Assembly: GCF_048571125.1 (NCBI RefSeq)
Contig: NZ_CP182343.1
Location: forward strand, 2,852,001 to 2,916,000
Source of the DNA: Arcobacter siniprincipis
Lineage (GTDB): Bacteria; Campylobacterota; Campylobacteria; Campylobacterales; Arcobacteraceae
Reading direction: 5' to 3'
DNA length: 64,000 nucleotides
Under the pieces are notes generated by a model. The model saw only the letters and a program-made list of their open reading frames with translations. It searched no databases and was not told the origin of the DNA. A program made the translations under genes and the position numbers. The first letter of the stretch is position 1; every line of letters starts with the position of its first letter. Below, piece by piece: positions 17,584 through 26,712 of the stretch.

Positions 17584-19416
17584 TTATATTTTTGTTTTTA
17601 CTGTTATTTTTTTTATATCAAATAACTCTTTTGCTTTATTTAACATAGAAGAGTTTAGTAAATCTTCCATTTGAAGCTCCCTTTGAGAAGGTTTTGGATC
17701 AACCGTATCATGCATACTTCCAACACAACCTGCACCCATTTCCACATCTTCTACCATTGAGCTTATTTCTTCTTGTTCTTCCTCATTTTCATAGTTTAAA
17801 TTAACATCTTCTTCGCTTATGTCATTTGTATTTATTTCTACTTTTTTGGGAATTACATCATTTTTTTTTTGCTCTGGAATTTCACCTTTTTTAAAATCTA
17901 AATCAATATTTACACCAAAGACATCTTTTGCAAAGGTTTTGATGATGCCAAAATATTTATATAAAAATTTTCTATCATCATCTTGGGCATAAGATACTAT
18001 ATTTAAAATATTGTTTTCAAAACTTTCAAAAATAAAGTTTTTTTCAAAACACTCTCCCAAGTCATGATTTCTCTCATAAACTTTTTTCGTAAGTTCACTG
18101 TATAACTCAACATTTGGGTCTACAACTTCTTGTGGTTTTTCAACTACTGCTTGCTCTTCTTTTATATCTTGTACAATTTGCTCTTGGGGTGTTTCTAAAA
18201 TTTCTTTTGCTATTGGTACTTGTATTTCTGGTTTATTTATTTCATTTGGTAATTCTTCTTTTGCATGTTGCATTACCACTTTTTCATTAACTGCACTTGT
18301 CATTTTATTTGCATTTGTTTGAGACAATGTTTCTTTTATTGGTGAAGCTTGAACTTCATCTATTAATTCATCAATTGTTTTTAAATTTGTAGCTTCACTC
18401 ATTTTAGATAATGTTAATATCAATACAAATGTGGGATCAGAATTTAGTGATAAAAGATGTTTTGCATCCCCTAAGATTCTAAAAAATCTATCATATAAAA
18501 AGATATTAAATTTTGGGTCTTTTCCGTATAACATTTTATTTTTTAGATAAATTGTCATCTCATCACAAACAGAACCAGCTTCATATTCTTCAAGTGTTTC
18601 AACTATAGGAGTTATATCTCCACAAGATAAAACCACATCAAAAAGTTTATCTAAGAACTCTGGGTCAATAAGTCCTAACATATCAACAACAGCTGTTGTA
18701 GTAACTTTCCCTTTTGCAAAAATAATTGCTTGGTCAAGTAAAGTAAGAGTATCTCTTAAACTTCCTTGTCCACTTCTTGAAACGATTTCTAAAGCTTCTG
18801 TTTCAAACTCTATTTCTTCTTCATTTAAAATGTGAGTTAAATGATTCATTACATCTTTTTGAGAGATTTTTTTAAATCTAAAGTGTTGAGTTCTACTTAA
18901 AATAGTTGCTGGTAATTTTAAAGGATCAGTAGTTGCTAAAATAAATTTTACAAATCCTGGAGGTTCTTCAAGTGTTTTTAATAGAGCATTAAATGCTTGA
19001 GTTGTAAGCATATGAACCTCATCGATAATAAACACTTTAAATCTAGCACTGCTTGGTTTATATTTAGTATGTTCTATCAAATCTTTAATATCATCAATAC
19101 CCCTATTACTAGCAGCATCCATTTCTATAATATCTAAGTGACGATTAGTATTTGCACTCACACAGTTCTCACATACTTCACAAGGTTTTGAAGTAGGACC
19201 ATTTGAACACAACAGAGCTTTTGCCATAATTCTTGCAGTCGAAGTTTTTCCACTACCTCTAAGCCCTGAAAATAAATATGCATGTGATAATCTATTTGAG
19301 TCTAACGCTAATGATAGTGTTTGAGAAACTGTTCCTTGACCAACTAAATCTTCAAATCTCTTTGGTCTATATTTTAAGGCTAAAACTCTTTTTTGTGAAT
19401 TTTGGTTCTCACTCAT
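17584..19416 (-). CDS. dnaX: DNA polymerase III subunits gamma and tau
   Basis: 610 residues, the clamp-loader ATPase. The Walker A motif GLRGSGKTST is at 51-60. The zinc site uses C70, C79, C82 and C85, and the Walker B motif is IDEVHML near 131-137. The sensor motif LLKTLEEPP is present. After residue 370 the protein becomes a charged linker and a tau-type C-terminal part. An A10 run at codons 516-519 could cause slippage to a shorter, gamma-like product (see the separate entry). Its start overlaps the end of murI by eight bases. Confidence 0.95.
   Translation of the reverse strand: MSENQNSQKRVLALKYRPKRFEDLVGQGTVSQTLSLALDSNRLSHAYLFSGLRGSGKTSTARIMAKALLCSNGPTSKPCEVCENCVSANTNRHLDIIEMDAASNRGIDDIKDLIEHTKYKPSSARFKVFIIDEVHMLTTQAFNALLKTLEEPPGFVKFILATTDPLKLPATILSRTQHFRFKKISQKDVMNHLTHILNEEEIEFETEALEIVSRSGQGSLRDTLTLLDQAIIFAKGKVTTTAVVDMLGLIDPEFLDKLFDVVLSCGDITPIVETLEEYEAGSVCDEMTIYLKNKMLYGKDPKFNIFLYDRFFRILGDAKHLLSLNSDPTFVLILTLSKMSEATNLKTIDELIDEVQASPIKETLSQTNANKMTSAVNEKVVMQHAKEELPNEINKPEIQVPIAKEILETPQEQIVQDIKEEQAVVEKPQEVVDPNVELYSELTKKVYERNHDLGECFEKNFIFESFENNILNIVSYAQDDDRKFLYKYFGIIKTFAKDVFGVNIDLDFKKGEIPEQKKNDVIPKKVEINTNDISEEDVNLNYENEEEQEEISSMVEDVEMGAGCVGSMHDTVDPKPSQRELQMEDLLNSSMLNKAKELFDIKKITVKTKI
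17861..17870 (-). promoter_or_regulatory. A10 tract in dnaX, candidate slippage site for a shorter gamma-like product
   Basis: The coding strand reads GAG CAA AAA AAA AAT GAT GTA at codons 515-521. With 11 A residues the reading becomes CAA AAA AAA AAA TGA; with nine it becomes CAA AAA AAA ATG ATG TAA. Slippage in either direction therefore stops at once and yields a product of about 519-521 residues lacking the last 90. In Thermus thermophilus dnaX an A9 run makes gamma by transcriptional slippage. That this run does the same here is inference. Confidence 0.5.
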
Positions 19417-20209
19417 TTATATTCCTTACCACTATTTTCCCACCATTATTCCATGAATTTAATATTTTACTTATCATTGTCTCATTTATTTCTGAAGTGA
19501 AGTATACATTTACTTTCAATACACCATCATTAAAATGTCCACAATTTTTAGATAAATCTTTTAATCTATTTGCTATAGCATAACCTGTTTCTATTAGATT
19601 TGTATTTTCACCCATTATTTTTTTTATTACATTTCCAACTAAAGGATAATGAGTACATCCTAAAACTATAGTATCAACACCCTCTTCTCTCATAGGCTTT
19701 AACCAATTTTGCAACATCTCAAAGGTCTTTTCAGTCTCAATATCACCATTTTCAATTTGCTGAACCAAACCCGGACAAGCTTGTTCATGTAAAGTAATAT
19801 TTGAACTTGAAGTTGAAAGCTTATCAACAAGTAATTGATACTTTTCACCCTTTAAAGTTGCAGGTGTTGCTAAAATTCCTATTTTCCAATTTTTACTTAA
19901 AGAAATTGCTGGTTTTATTCCAGGCTCTGTTCCTATGACTATAAGATTTGGAAAGTGTTCTCTTAACTCTTTGATTGCAGCTGAAGTTGCAGTATTACAA
20001 GCAACAACTAAAGCATCAATATTGTGTGTTTTAACTAAATAATTTGCAATATCAAAACTATGTTTTAATATCTGCTCTTTTGATTTTTCTCCATATGGTG
20101 CAAACTTTGTATCTGCAATATAAAAAATCTCAGCACCTTTTAGTACTTCTGTTATGGCTTTTACGACTGTTAAACCACCAATTCCAGAATCAAATACGCC
20201 TACTCTCAA
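19409..20209 (-). CDS. murI: Glutamate racemase
   Basis: 266 residues. It makes D-glutamate for peptidoglycan. The two catalytic Cys are C71 in VVACNTATS and C185 in VLGCTHYPL. The N-terminal FDSGIGGLTV loop is the family signature. It is the first gene of a minus-strand series with dnaX, a dsb-like gene and hemC; its stop overlaps the dnaX start by eight bases, so the two are coupled. Confidence 0.95.
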   Translation of the reverse strand: MRVGVFDSGIGGLTVVKAITEVLKGAEIFYIADTKFAPYGEKSKEQILKHSFDIANYLVKTHNIDALVVACNTATSAAIKELREHFPNLIVIGTEPGIKPAISLSKNWKIGILATPATLKGEKYQLLVDKLSTSSSNITLHEQACPGLVQQIENGDIETEKTFEMLQNWLKPMREEGVDTIVLGCTHYPLVGNVIKKIMGENTNLIETGYAIANRLKDLSKNCGHFNDGVLKVNVYFTSEINETMISKILNSWNNGGKIVVRNINE

Positions 20210-20321
20210 TTTATACCTTTTTCATAATAAGAAAATATTCTAGCATAAGTTTTTATATAAAATAATTAGTGAGAAGAGGATATAGAAATTAAATTTAAAG
20301 CAGAAGTTTATAATTAAAAAT

Positions 20322-20346
20322 AAAAGACTTGATTATCAAGTCTTTT
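20322..20346 (-). terminator. Rho-independent terminator of metNIQ
   Basis: A perfect 11-bp stem AAAAGACTTGA / TCAAGTCTTTT with a 3-base loop is followed on the minus strand by ATTTTTAATT. It lies 9 bases after the metQ stop. Confidence 0.8.
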
Positions 20347-20355
20347 ACTTATATA

Positions 20356-21162
20356 TTAAAATGCAGGAATTATAGAACCTTTATAATTATCAGTGATGAA
20401 TTTTTTTACTTCTTTTGAATTTAAAACTTCATCTAAAGCTTTAATATAAGGTTTGTTTTCATTACCTTCTTTTACAACAACAATATTTGCATATGGAGAA
20501 TTTATTGATTCTAATACTATTGCATCTTGAATTGGATTTAATCCACCTGGTAAAGCATAGTTTGTATTGATAATCGCTGCATCTACTTCATCAAGTACTC
20601 TTGGTAATTGAGGAGCATCTATCTCTTCTATTTTAAGATTTTTAGGATTTGTTTTTATATCAACTGCAGTTTTTAAATCAACATCATTAAATGTTAATAA
20701 ACCTTGTTCTACTAACATATCTAAAGCTCTACTTTCATTTGTAGGGTCATTTGGAACTGCAATTGTTGAACCATCTTCTAAGTCATCTAAAGATTTGATT
20801 TTTTTAGAATATATTCCCATTGGCTCTAAGTGTACATTTACTGTTTTTATTAGGTGAGTATTTTTATTTTTGTTAAACTCTTTTAAGTATGGTAAATGTT
20901 GAAAAAAGTTTGCATCTAATTCACCCTCGTCAACTGCAACATTTGGAGTAACATAATCAGTAAATTCAACAATTTGTAAATCATAACCTTTTGCTTTTAA
21001 TAATGGTTTAGCAAACTCTAAAATCTCAGCATGAGGTACAGGAGTAGCCCCAACTTTAATAACTGTTTTTTTCTCTACTTTTTCTTCTTTTGAATCTGTA
21101 CAAGCTACAAATCCAAATACAACAGCACCCAAAAGTGCAAATTTTAAAATATTTTTAATCAT
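20356..21162 (-). CDS. metQ: Methionine ABC transporter substrate-binding lipoprotein
   Basis: 268 residues from the ATG at 21162, which has AAGGA upstream and begins a lipoprotein signal peptide (MIKNILKFALLGAVVFGFVAC, lipid-bearing Cys at 21). An in-frame start 66 bases earlier would add a charged extension and is unlikely. The mature part begins VIKVGATPVPHAEIL and contains NDPTNESRALD and NTNYAL, all typical of the MetQ/NlpA family that delivers D- or L-methionine. It is the last gene of metN-metI-metQ. Confidence 0.92.
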   Translation of the reverse strand: MIKNILKFALLGAVVFGFVACTDSKEEKVEKKTVIKVGATPVPHAEILEFAKPLLKAKGYDLQIVEFTDYVTPNVAVDEGELDANFFQHLPYLKEFNKNKNTHLIKTVNVHLEPMGIYSKKIKSLDDLEDGSTIAVPNDPTNESRALDMLVEQGLLTFNDVDLKTAVDIKTNPKNLKIEEIDAPQLPRVLDEVDAAIINTNYALPGGLNPIQDAIVLESINSPYANIVVVKEGNENKPYIKALDEVLNSKEVKKFITDNYKGSIIPAF

Positions 21163-21181
21163 TTTTTTCCTTTTATAAATT

Positions 21182-21820
21182 TTATTTTTTTGTAATTTTA
21201 TATAAATAATCGCCCAAACTTTGAACACCTTGAACTAAGGCAATAAGTACAATAACTGTATAAATCATAGTATCACTTTGGAACCTATAATAACCATATT
21301 TTATGGCAACATCACCCAATCCTCCACCACCAACAGCCCCAGCCATTGCAGAAAATCCTATTACTGTAATTAAAGTTAGAGTAATAGCTGAAATTATTGA
21401 AGGTAAAGCTTCCACACACATGACTTTAAATATTATTTGCCAATCACTTGCCCCAAATGATTTTGCAGCTTCCACAACACCTGTATCAACCTCTTTTAAA
21501 GCACTCTCAATCAATCTTGCGATAAAAGGAGCAGCACCTATTGTCAAAGGTATAATAGCAGCTGTGGTACCTATACTTTTTCCTATCAAAAACTTTGTCA
21601 AAGGGAAAAGTACAATCATCAAAATAATGAAAGGAAAAGATCGCAAAGTATTTATAATCACATCTAAGATTGAATATATTTTTTGATTTTCTCTTAGTCC
21701 ACCACTTGAAGTCAAGATTAAAATAATAGCTAAAATAAAGCCAATAACAATTGCAAAAAAAGTAGATACCAAAGACATATAAATAGTCTCTACTAGGGCT
21801 GGTAATAAAATCTCACTCAT
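21182..21820 (-). CDS. metI: Methionine ABC transporter permease
   Basis: 212 residues from the ATG at 21820, which overlaps the metN stop by one base (TAATG) and has GGGAGGTG upstream. About five membrane segments are visible. The permease signature EALPSIISAITLTLITVIG and the preceding EAAKSFGASDWQIIFKV (EAA loop contacting MetN) are clear. It forms the inner-membrane channel of MetNIQ. Confidence 0.92.
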   Translation of the reverse strand: MSEILLPALVETIYMSLVSTFFAIVIGFILAIILILTSSGGLRENQKIYSILDVIINTLRSFPFIILMIVLFPLTKFLIGKSIGTTAAIIPLTIGAAPFIARLIESALKEVDTGVVEAAKSFGASDWQIIFKVMCVEALPSIISAITLTLITVIGFSAMAGAVGGGGLGDVAIKYGYYRFQSDTMIYTVIVLIALVQGVQSLGDYLYKITKK

Positions 21821-22776
21821 TACAACACCTCCCAAATAATATCATGCTCTTTTAGATAATTGATTACTGAGACTTTTTGTTCATCTTTTATATTTATAAC
21901 CATGTTACCCACAATATGTGTGTTTATCTCTTCAAGTTTTCCCCAAACAATATCAAAATCCATATCTAGCTCTCTTGCCATCTTTGTAATAAAGGATTGA
22001 AAGACATTGTCTTTTGGGAAATATATTTTTATATTTACCCCTTCATTAGGTACAACTTCCGTTTCACCTAAGAAGTGTTTCATCTGCTCATCTGGTTTTA
22101 AAAATAGCTCTTCCGTATCATCAAAACCGATAATATTTCCATGCTCTAATAACAAAGCCCTTTGAGCTATTTGTTTCACAACTTCCATTTCATGTGTTAC
22201 AAGTACTATTGTGATATTTAGTTTATCATTAATCTCTTTTAATAAATTCAAAATCGATGTAGTAGTATTTGGGTCAAGTGCTGAAGTTGCTTCATCTGAA
22301 AGTAAAACATCAGGGTCTAAAGTCAAAGCCCTAGCAATAGCGACTCGCTGTTTTTGACCACCACTTAATTCACTTGGATAAGAATCAAGCTTTTCATCTA
22401 AGCCTACAAGGGCTAATAAATCTTTTACTTTTTTTGCAATTTCATCTTTAGTATATCCCCAAAGTTGCATTGGTAAAGCAACATTTTCAAATACAGTTTT
22501 TCGCTGAATTAGTGAAAAGTGTTGAAATATCATCCCGATATTTTTTCGAAATGCTCTTAACTCTTCTTTAGCTAACTCTTTTATCTCTTTACCATTTACT
22601 TGCAATGAACCATCACTATAATCTTCAAGTCCATTTATACATCTCATTAAAGTAGATTTTCCAGCACCACTATGCCCTACGATAGCAAAAATCTCACCTT
22701 TTTTTATATCAATTGAAATATTATTTAAAACTTGTGTATCACCAAAGTATTTATTCAAGTTTTTTATACTTATCAT
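21820..22776 (-). CDS. metN: Methionine ABC transporter ATP-binding protein
   Basis: 318 residues. Walker A GHSGAGKST is at 34-42, the signature motif is LSGGQKQRVAIARAL, and Walker B is VLLSDEATSALDP. The last 80 residues form the NIL-type methionine-sensing domain, which in MetN mediates feedback inhibition. It is first in the metNIQ operon and is divergent from the next gene, with about 78 bases between them. I saw no SAM riboswitch in that short gap. Confidence 0.93.
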   Translation of the reverse strand: MISIKNLNKYFGDTQVLNNISIDIKKGEIFAIVGHSGAGKSTLMRCINGLEDYSDGSLQVNGKEIKELAKEELRAFRKNIGMIFQHFSLIQRKTVFENVALPMQLWGYTKDEIAKKVKDLLALVGLDEKLDSYPSELSGGQKQRVAIARALTLDPDVLLSDEATSALDPNTTTSILNLLKEINDKLNITIVLVTHEMEVVKQIAQRALLLEHGNIIGFDDTEELFLKPDEQMKHFLGETEVVPNEGVNIKIYFPKDNVFQSFITKMARELDMDFDIVWGKLEEINTHIVGNMVINIKDEQKVSVINYLKEHDIIWEVL

Positions 22777-22854
22777 TTGTATTCCTTATTCAAGGGGGAA
22801 ATAGTATATAAAATTTGATAAAATACATGTTAAATCACAGCATAAAGGTCTTTT

Positions 22855-23511
22855 TTGTTTGAGCATTTTCACCCATATGAACCATTTTTAAATCATAACA
22901 CAGAAAAAATCATAGTAGGAACTCTACCACCTCCAAGATTTTGTACTAACAATTTCAAAGAAAAAGATGTAGACTTTTGTTATGGTTCAAAGGATAATTT
23001 ACTTTGGCAAGCATGGAATAAAATCTTCAATCTAAACTTAGCCTTTGAAAATACAAAAGAAGAAATAAATAAAAGAAAAGAGTTTTTACTAAAACATAAA
23101 ATAGGTATTTGCGATATTGTAGAGTCTTGTAAAAGAGAAAAAATAGATGCAAGTGATATTGGCATGAGTGAAATTATCTTAAGAGATATCTTAGGCTATA
23201 TAAAAGAGCATAAAAATATCCAAACTATAATTTTCACAGGAGGATTATGCAAAAACTCCCCAGAATACTTCTTTAGACAAGTCCTAAAAAAACAAAATAT
23301 AAGCCTAGAAATAATCTCAGAAAAGCTACCCAAAAAACATCAATTTGAATATAATAATAGAGTCATCCAAACCATAAGTCTAACTTCCCCATCAAACGCA
23401 GCAAACAGAAGTATAGGAGCAAAGGCATATTATAAAAAGATGAAAAAAGAAAATCCAAACTACACAACCTTTGATTTTAGAGTTGAGCAGTATGAAAAAG
23501 TTTTTAAATAA
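22855..23511 (+). CDS. Uracil-DNA glycosylase-superfamily protein
   Basis: 218 residues starting at a TTG at 22855, with AAAGG about eight bases upstream; no in-frame ATG would leave an intact first strand. The N-terminal IIVGTLPPPRF resembles motif 1 of the UDG fold, and LTSPSNAANRSIG near residue 175 resembles motif 2 (usually HPSP). A central TIIFTGGLCKNS strand fits the core. It is distinct from ung at 14410. The substrate is unknown and DNA repair activity is not proven, because the catalytic residues differ from family 1. Confidence 0.65.
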   Translation: MFEHFHPYEPFLNHNTEKIIVGTLPPPRFCTNNFKEKDVDFCYGSKDNLLWQAWNKIFNLNLAFENTKEEINKRKEFLLKHKIGICDIVESCKREKIDASDIGMSEIILRDILGYIKEHKNIQTIIFTGGLCKNSPEYFFRQVLKKQNISLEIISEKLPKKHQFEYNNRVIQTISLTSPSNAANRSIGAKAYYKKMKKENPNYTTFDFRVEQYEKVFK

Positions 23512-24090
23512 CTATTGCAATATCTCTTTTCGAATACTTGCATAATTTTTAAGTGCAAGTCCAACATGCCACCTAAAAACCTTATCAAAGATTTTTCTAG
23601 GTACATTTGCTATTCGAAGCACCTCTTCCATATCATAATCACCAAGATTTTCTTCAACCAATTCTATTATTCTCATAACACCAAACTGAGATTTACTAGG
23701 CTTAAATCGATTTTGAAAATAAACATCCAACTCTGATTCAAGATTATCCAAAGTATTCAAAATATCTTTTTGCAAATAAACAGGCTCTTTAACATGGTGC
23801 ATAAGTTCATCCATAAACTCCTCATAAAAAAAAGAAGCCCCCGCACCTTTAAATCTTATGACGGCTAAATTAATATTCTCAACAGATTTTATAATCATAG
23901 ATTCTTCATAAGCATTGATTAACATAGCTTGAAAACTATCCAAGATAAAAACTTCCTCATGAATAAGAACTTCACAACTATCATTTTGATTAATCAAAAC
24001 AATCATCCCACCATTTGGTTTTAGTTCGTAGGTATTTGTATTTTGTATTAAATCGTATGATTCTATGTATTTTTGTAATTTTTTGTGCAT
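23512..24090 (-). CDS. AraC-like transcriptional regulator, short
   Basis: 192 residues. The N-terminal 120 residues look like a cupin-type sensor of beta strands (NGGMIVLINQNDSCEVLIHEE). The C-terminal 65 residues, RIIELVEENLGDYDMEEVLRIANVPRKIFDKVFRWHVGLA in two pieces, resemble the first half of an AraC helix-turn-helix. The second HTH is missing, so the protein is shorter than a full AraC regulator. It converges on the UDG-like gene with adjoining stop codons. Target genes are unknown. Confidence 0.55.
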   Translation of the reverse strand: MHKKLQKYIESYDLIQNTNTYELKPNGGMIVLINQNDSCEVLIHEEVFILDSFQAMLINAYEESMIIKSVENINLAVIRFKGAGASFFYEEFMDELMHHVKEPVYLQKDILNTLDNLESELDVYFQNRFKPSKSQFGVMRIIELVEENLGDYDMEEVLRIANVPRKIFDKVFRWHVGLALKNYASIRKEILQ

Positions 24091-24492
24091 GGGAGTATTA
24101 TAGCATTAAGAAAACTAAAAACAAATCTCTCTTGTGCCCCTTTCAGGGATCACGCCTTGTTACTTTTCCCAACACGACAATAAGTAACCATGATAATTCT
24201 GTTTACAGATAAAAGCGCTGTTTCAATATCTGTCGACTTTCTTGTAATATTTGGGATAGTCATGCTGATCTTTTTGGGCGGGGAGTGATAAGTTTCCATT
24301 TAGTTCCTAATAATTCTACTCATTAAAAACTTTTATATTTAATTGAAAACTTTTTGAATTTTTAATACAACTTTATTGTACATTTATCTATAATTTAAAA
24401 GTTTTCAAAACTATAACACAAAACCTTTATAAAATTCGTTTAAAAGTAATAAGTTATAGTATTTTAATAAATAATTTTTTAAAGAGTTTAAA
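24091..24492 (-). other. 402-bp gene-poor stretch left of the GHKL/methylase island
   Basis: Positions about 24130-24300 are clearly richer in G+C than the flanks and look foreign. A 37-codon open frame on the minus strand (24150-24263) begins MTIPNITRKSTDIETALLS and has no recognisable match. GTTACTT (24159-24165) and AAGTAAC (24182-24188) form an inverted repeat. The right half is AT-rich; TATAGT at 24455-24460 may be the -10 of the GHKL gene. I see no tRNA or complete gene. Confidence 0.45.
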
Positions 24493-26712
24493 ATGAAAAA
24501 TACCTTATCAATAAGACCGGAAGCAAGACTAATCAAAACAATAGGTGAAGACTTAATAAAAGACTATTATGCTGCAGTTATTGAACTAGTAAAAAATGCA
24601 TATGATGCAGATTCTAAAAATATTGATATTATCATATCATATGAAAAAGCTAATATTTTTGATAAAGAAGAAGAATTTATTAAATTTACAATAAAAGATA
24701 GTGGTGAAGGCATGTCTCTTGAAATTATTGAAAAAGCATGGATGGTTCCAGCCACATCTTATAAATTAAATAAAAAATATTCTACAGAAAAGAAACGTCC
24801 CTTACAAGGAAGAAAAGGTATAGGAAGATATGCTTCTGCAATACTAGGTGACTTTTTAAGAATTGAAACTACTGACAAACTTGGAGAAACTACACTTATT
24901 GAAATTGATTGGAGTACATTCGAAAATACTGATAAAGATAATATAAAATATTTAGATGAAATTAACATACCTTATGAAAATGAAAAAACTGATTTAAACT
25001 CAGGAACAAAAATTGAGATTTATTCAAAAGTAAAAATAACAAAAGAAAATACAAAAGAAATAATTTGGTCACTATATGACTCTAAAAATTTATTAAAAGA
25101 ATTAAGAAACCTATTATCCCCACTTGAAAAAGATAAAGATGATATTTTTTCTATTAACTTAATGTATAAAAATTTAACATCTTTTGGAATAGAGGATTTA
25201 GATATTGAAATTGAACCTTTTCCTTTAATCAATTTATATGATTATAGAATTTATGGGAAAATATCTAATAATGGTAAATTTGAATTATTCTATGAAAATC
25301 AAAATTATAAAGAATCTAATGAGAAAATTGAAATAGACATAGATTTTATTAATAAGCAAAATTGTGGAAATATTGAATTAGATTTAAGATTCTTTGATTT
25401 GGAACCAGATGCGATTCAAGCTCTTATTAATAGAGGTTTAAAAGACCCTATAACAGGTGATTATCTTGGAAAAAGTGAAGCAAGAAGCCTATTAAAAGAT
25501 TTTATTGGAATTGGAGTTTATAGAAACTTGTTTAGAATAAGACCTTATGGTGATGCAGATTATGACTGGCTTATGTTAAACCAAAAAAGAGTAAATAATC
25601 CAACATTTAGATTTAGTACAAATCAAGTAGTTGGATTTGTAAATATAGAATCAGAAGATACATCTGGTTTAATAGAAAAGAGTGCAAGAGAAGGTTTAAA
25701 AGAAAATAGTAGCTATGAAAGATTAAAAGAAGTTGTAGCAAAAGTAATTTCTGAAGTTGAATCAAGAAGATACATTTTTAGAAAAAATACAAAAAGAGGA
25801 AGAAAACCTGAAAACAATGTAAAAGAAGCAATAAAAGACTTATTTAACTTTGACTCAGTTTCATATAAAATACGTAATTATCTTGAAAGTAAAGGATTAG
25901 ATAATAAATTAATTCTTAAAGTTGAGGATACGATAAAAGCAGAAGAAAAATCTAAACAAAAAGACTTACAAAATATTCAAGATACTTTAGTTATGTATGA
26001 AGCGCATGCTGCTCTTGGAAGGCTAGTTCAACTAGTGATTCATGAAGGAAGGAAACCTTTACAATTTATTGGTGATAATTTAAATAATCTTAAAATGGAT
26101 ATAGACTTCTTTCTTAAAAATACTAATAATGAAGATGTTAAAAAAGATATTTATAAGTCATTATCTACTAATCATGAAAACCTAAAAACAATATCTAAAC
26201 TCTTTGCTTCTTTAGATCCTCTAACAGCAAAAAGATTATCAAGGAAAAAGAATTTCAATATAAATTTAAATATAAAAAAGAATTTAGATTTTTTTAAAAC
26301 TCAATTTGAAGATAATAATATTAAAATTGAAATAAATGAAGCTAAAAAAATAGATTATTTTGCACGTGAAGAAGACTTTTTTATAATATATACTAACTTA
26401 ATAGAAAATTCAATTTATTGGCTTAAATCAATTAAAAAAGACAATAAGAAAATTACTATTGATTGTTACAATAAAGATAAAAAAATATTTATTGATTTTA
26501 AAGATAATGGACCAGGTATTGATGAGAAATTTGCAAATGAGATTTTTGATGCTGGTTTTAGCAGAAAGCCTGAAGGAGGAACAGGGATTGGGTTAACACT
26601 AACTGGTCAAGCTGTAAGTAGAAATAATGGAACAATTGAATGTATAAAATCTAAGGATGGAGCATTTTTTAGAATCATACTAAATGGAGAGATTAACGAT
26701 GAGCAAAATTAA
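24493..26712 (+). CDS. Double-GHKL ATPase (HSP90/MORC-like N-terminus, histidine-kinase-like C-terminus)
   Basis: 739 residues with two ATP-binding modules. The first (about 1-200) has the N-box IELVKNAYDADS, G1 DSGEGMS and GRKGIGRYA, as in HSP90/MutL/MORC-type ATPases. The second (about 590-735) is of the histidine kinase type, with NLIENSIYWLK, DNGPGID, IFDAGFSRK and GGTGIGL. Between them, VIHEGRKPLQF at about H517 resembles a kinase phospho-acceptor helix. There is no membrane segment. Its stop overlaps the receiver gene by 14 bases, and a DNA methyltransferase gene converges on the pair. Family knowledge links MORC-like GHKL proteins to restriction-modification loci; a defence role here is inference. 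Confidence 0.75.
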   Translation: MKNTLSIRPEARLIKTIGEDLIKDYYAAVIELVKNAYDADSKNIDIIISYEKANIFDKEEEFIKFTIKDSGEGMSLEIIEKAWMVPATSYKLNKKYSTEKKRPLQGRKGIGRYASAILGDFLRIETTDKLGETTLIEIDWSTFENTDKDNIKYLDEINIPYENEKTDLNSGTKIEIYSKVKITKENTKEIIWSLYDSKNLLKELRNLLSPLEKDKDDIFSINLMYKNLTSFGIEDLDIEIEPFPLINLYDYRIYGKISNNGKFELFYENQNYKESNEKIEIDIDFINKQNCGNIELDLRFFDLEPDAIQALINRGLKDPITGDYLGKSEARSLLKDFIGIGVYRNLFRIRPYGDADYDWLMLNQKRVNNPTFRFSTNQVVGFVNIESEDTSGLIEKSAREGLKENSSYERLKEVVAKVISEVESRRYIFRKNTKRGRKPENNVKEAIKDLFNFDSVSYKIRNYLESKGLDNKLILKVEDTIKAEEKSKQKDLQNIQDTLVMYEAHAALGRLVQLVIHEGRKPLQFIGDNLNNLKMDIDFFLKNTNNEDVKKDIYKSLSTNHENLKTISKLFASLDPLTAKRLSRKKNFNINLNIKKNLDFFKTQFEDNNIKIEINEAKKIDYFAREEDFFIIYTNLIENSIYWLKSIKKDNKKITIDCYNKDKKIFIDFKDNGPGIDEKFANEIFDAGFSRKPEGGTGIGLTLTGQAVSRNNGTIECIKSKDGAFFRIILNGEINDEQN

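Noticed and set aside
22777..22854. SAM or other riboswitch upstream of metN
   Set aside because: The gap is only about 78 bases, shared by two divergent genes, and shows no stems or conserved riboswitch words.
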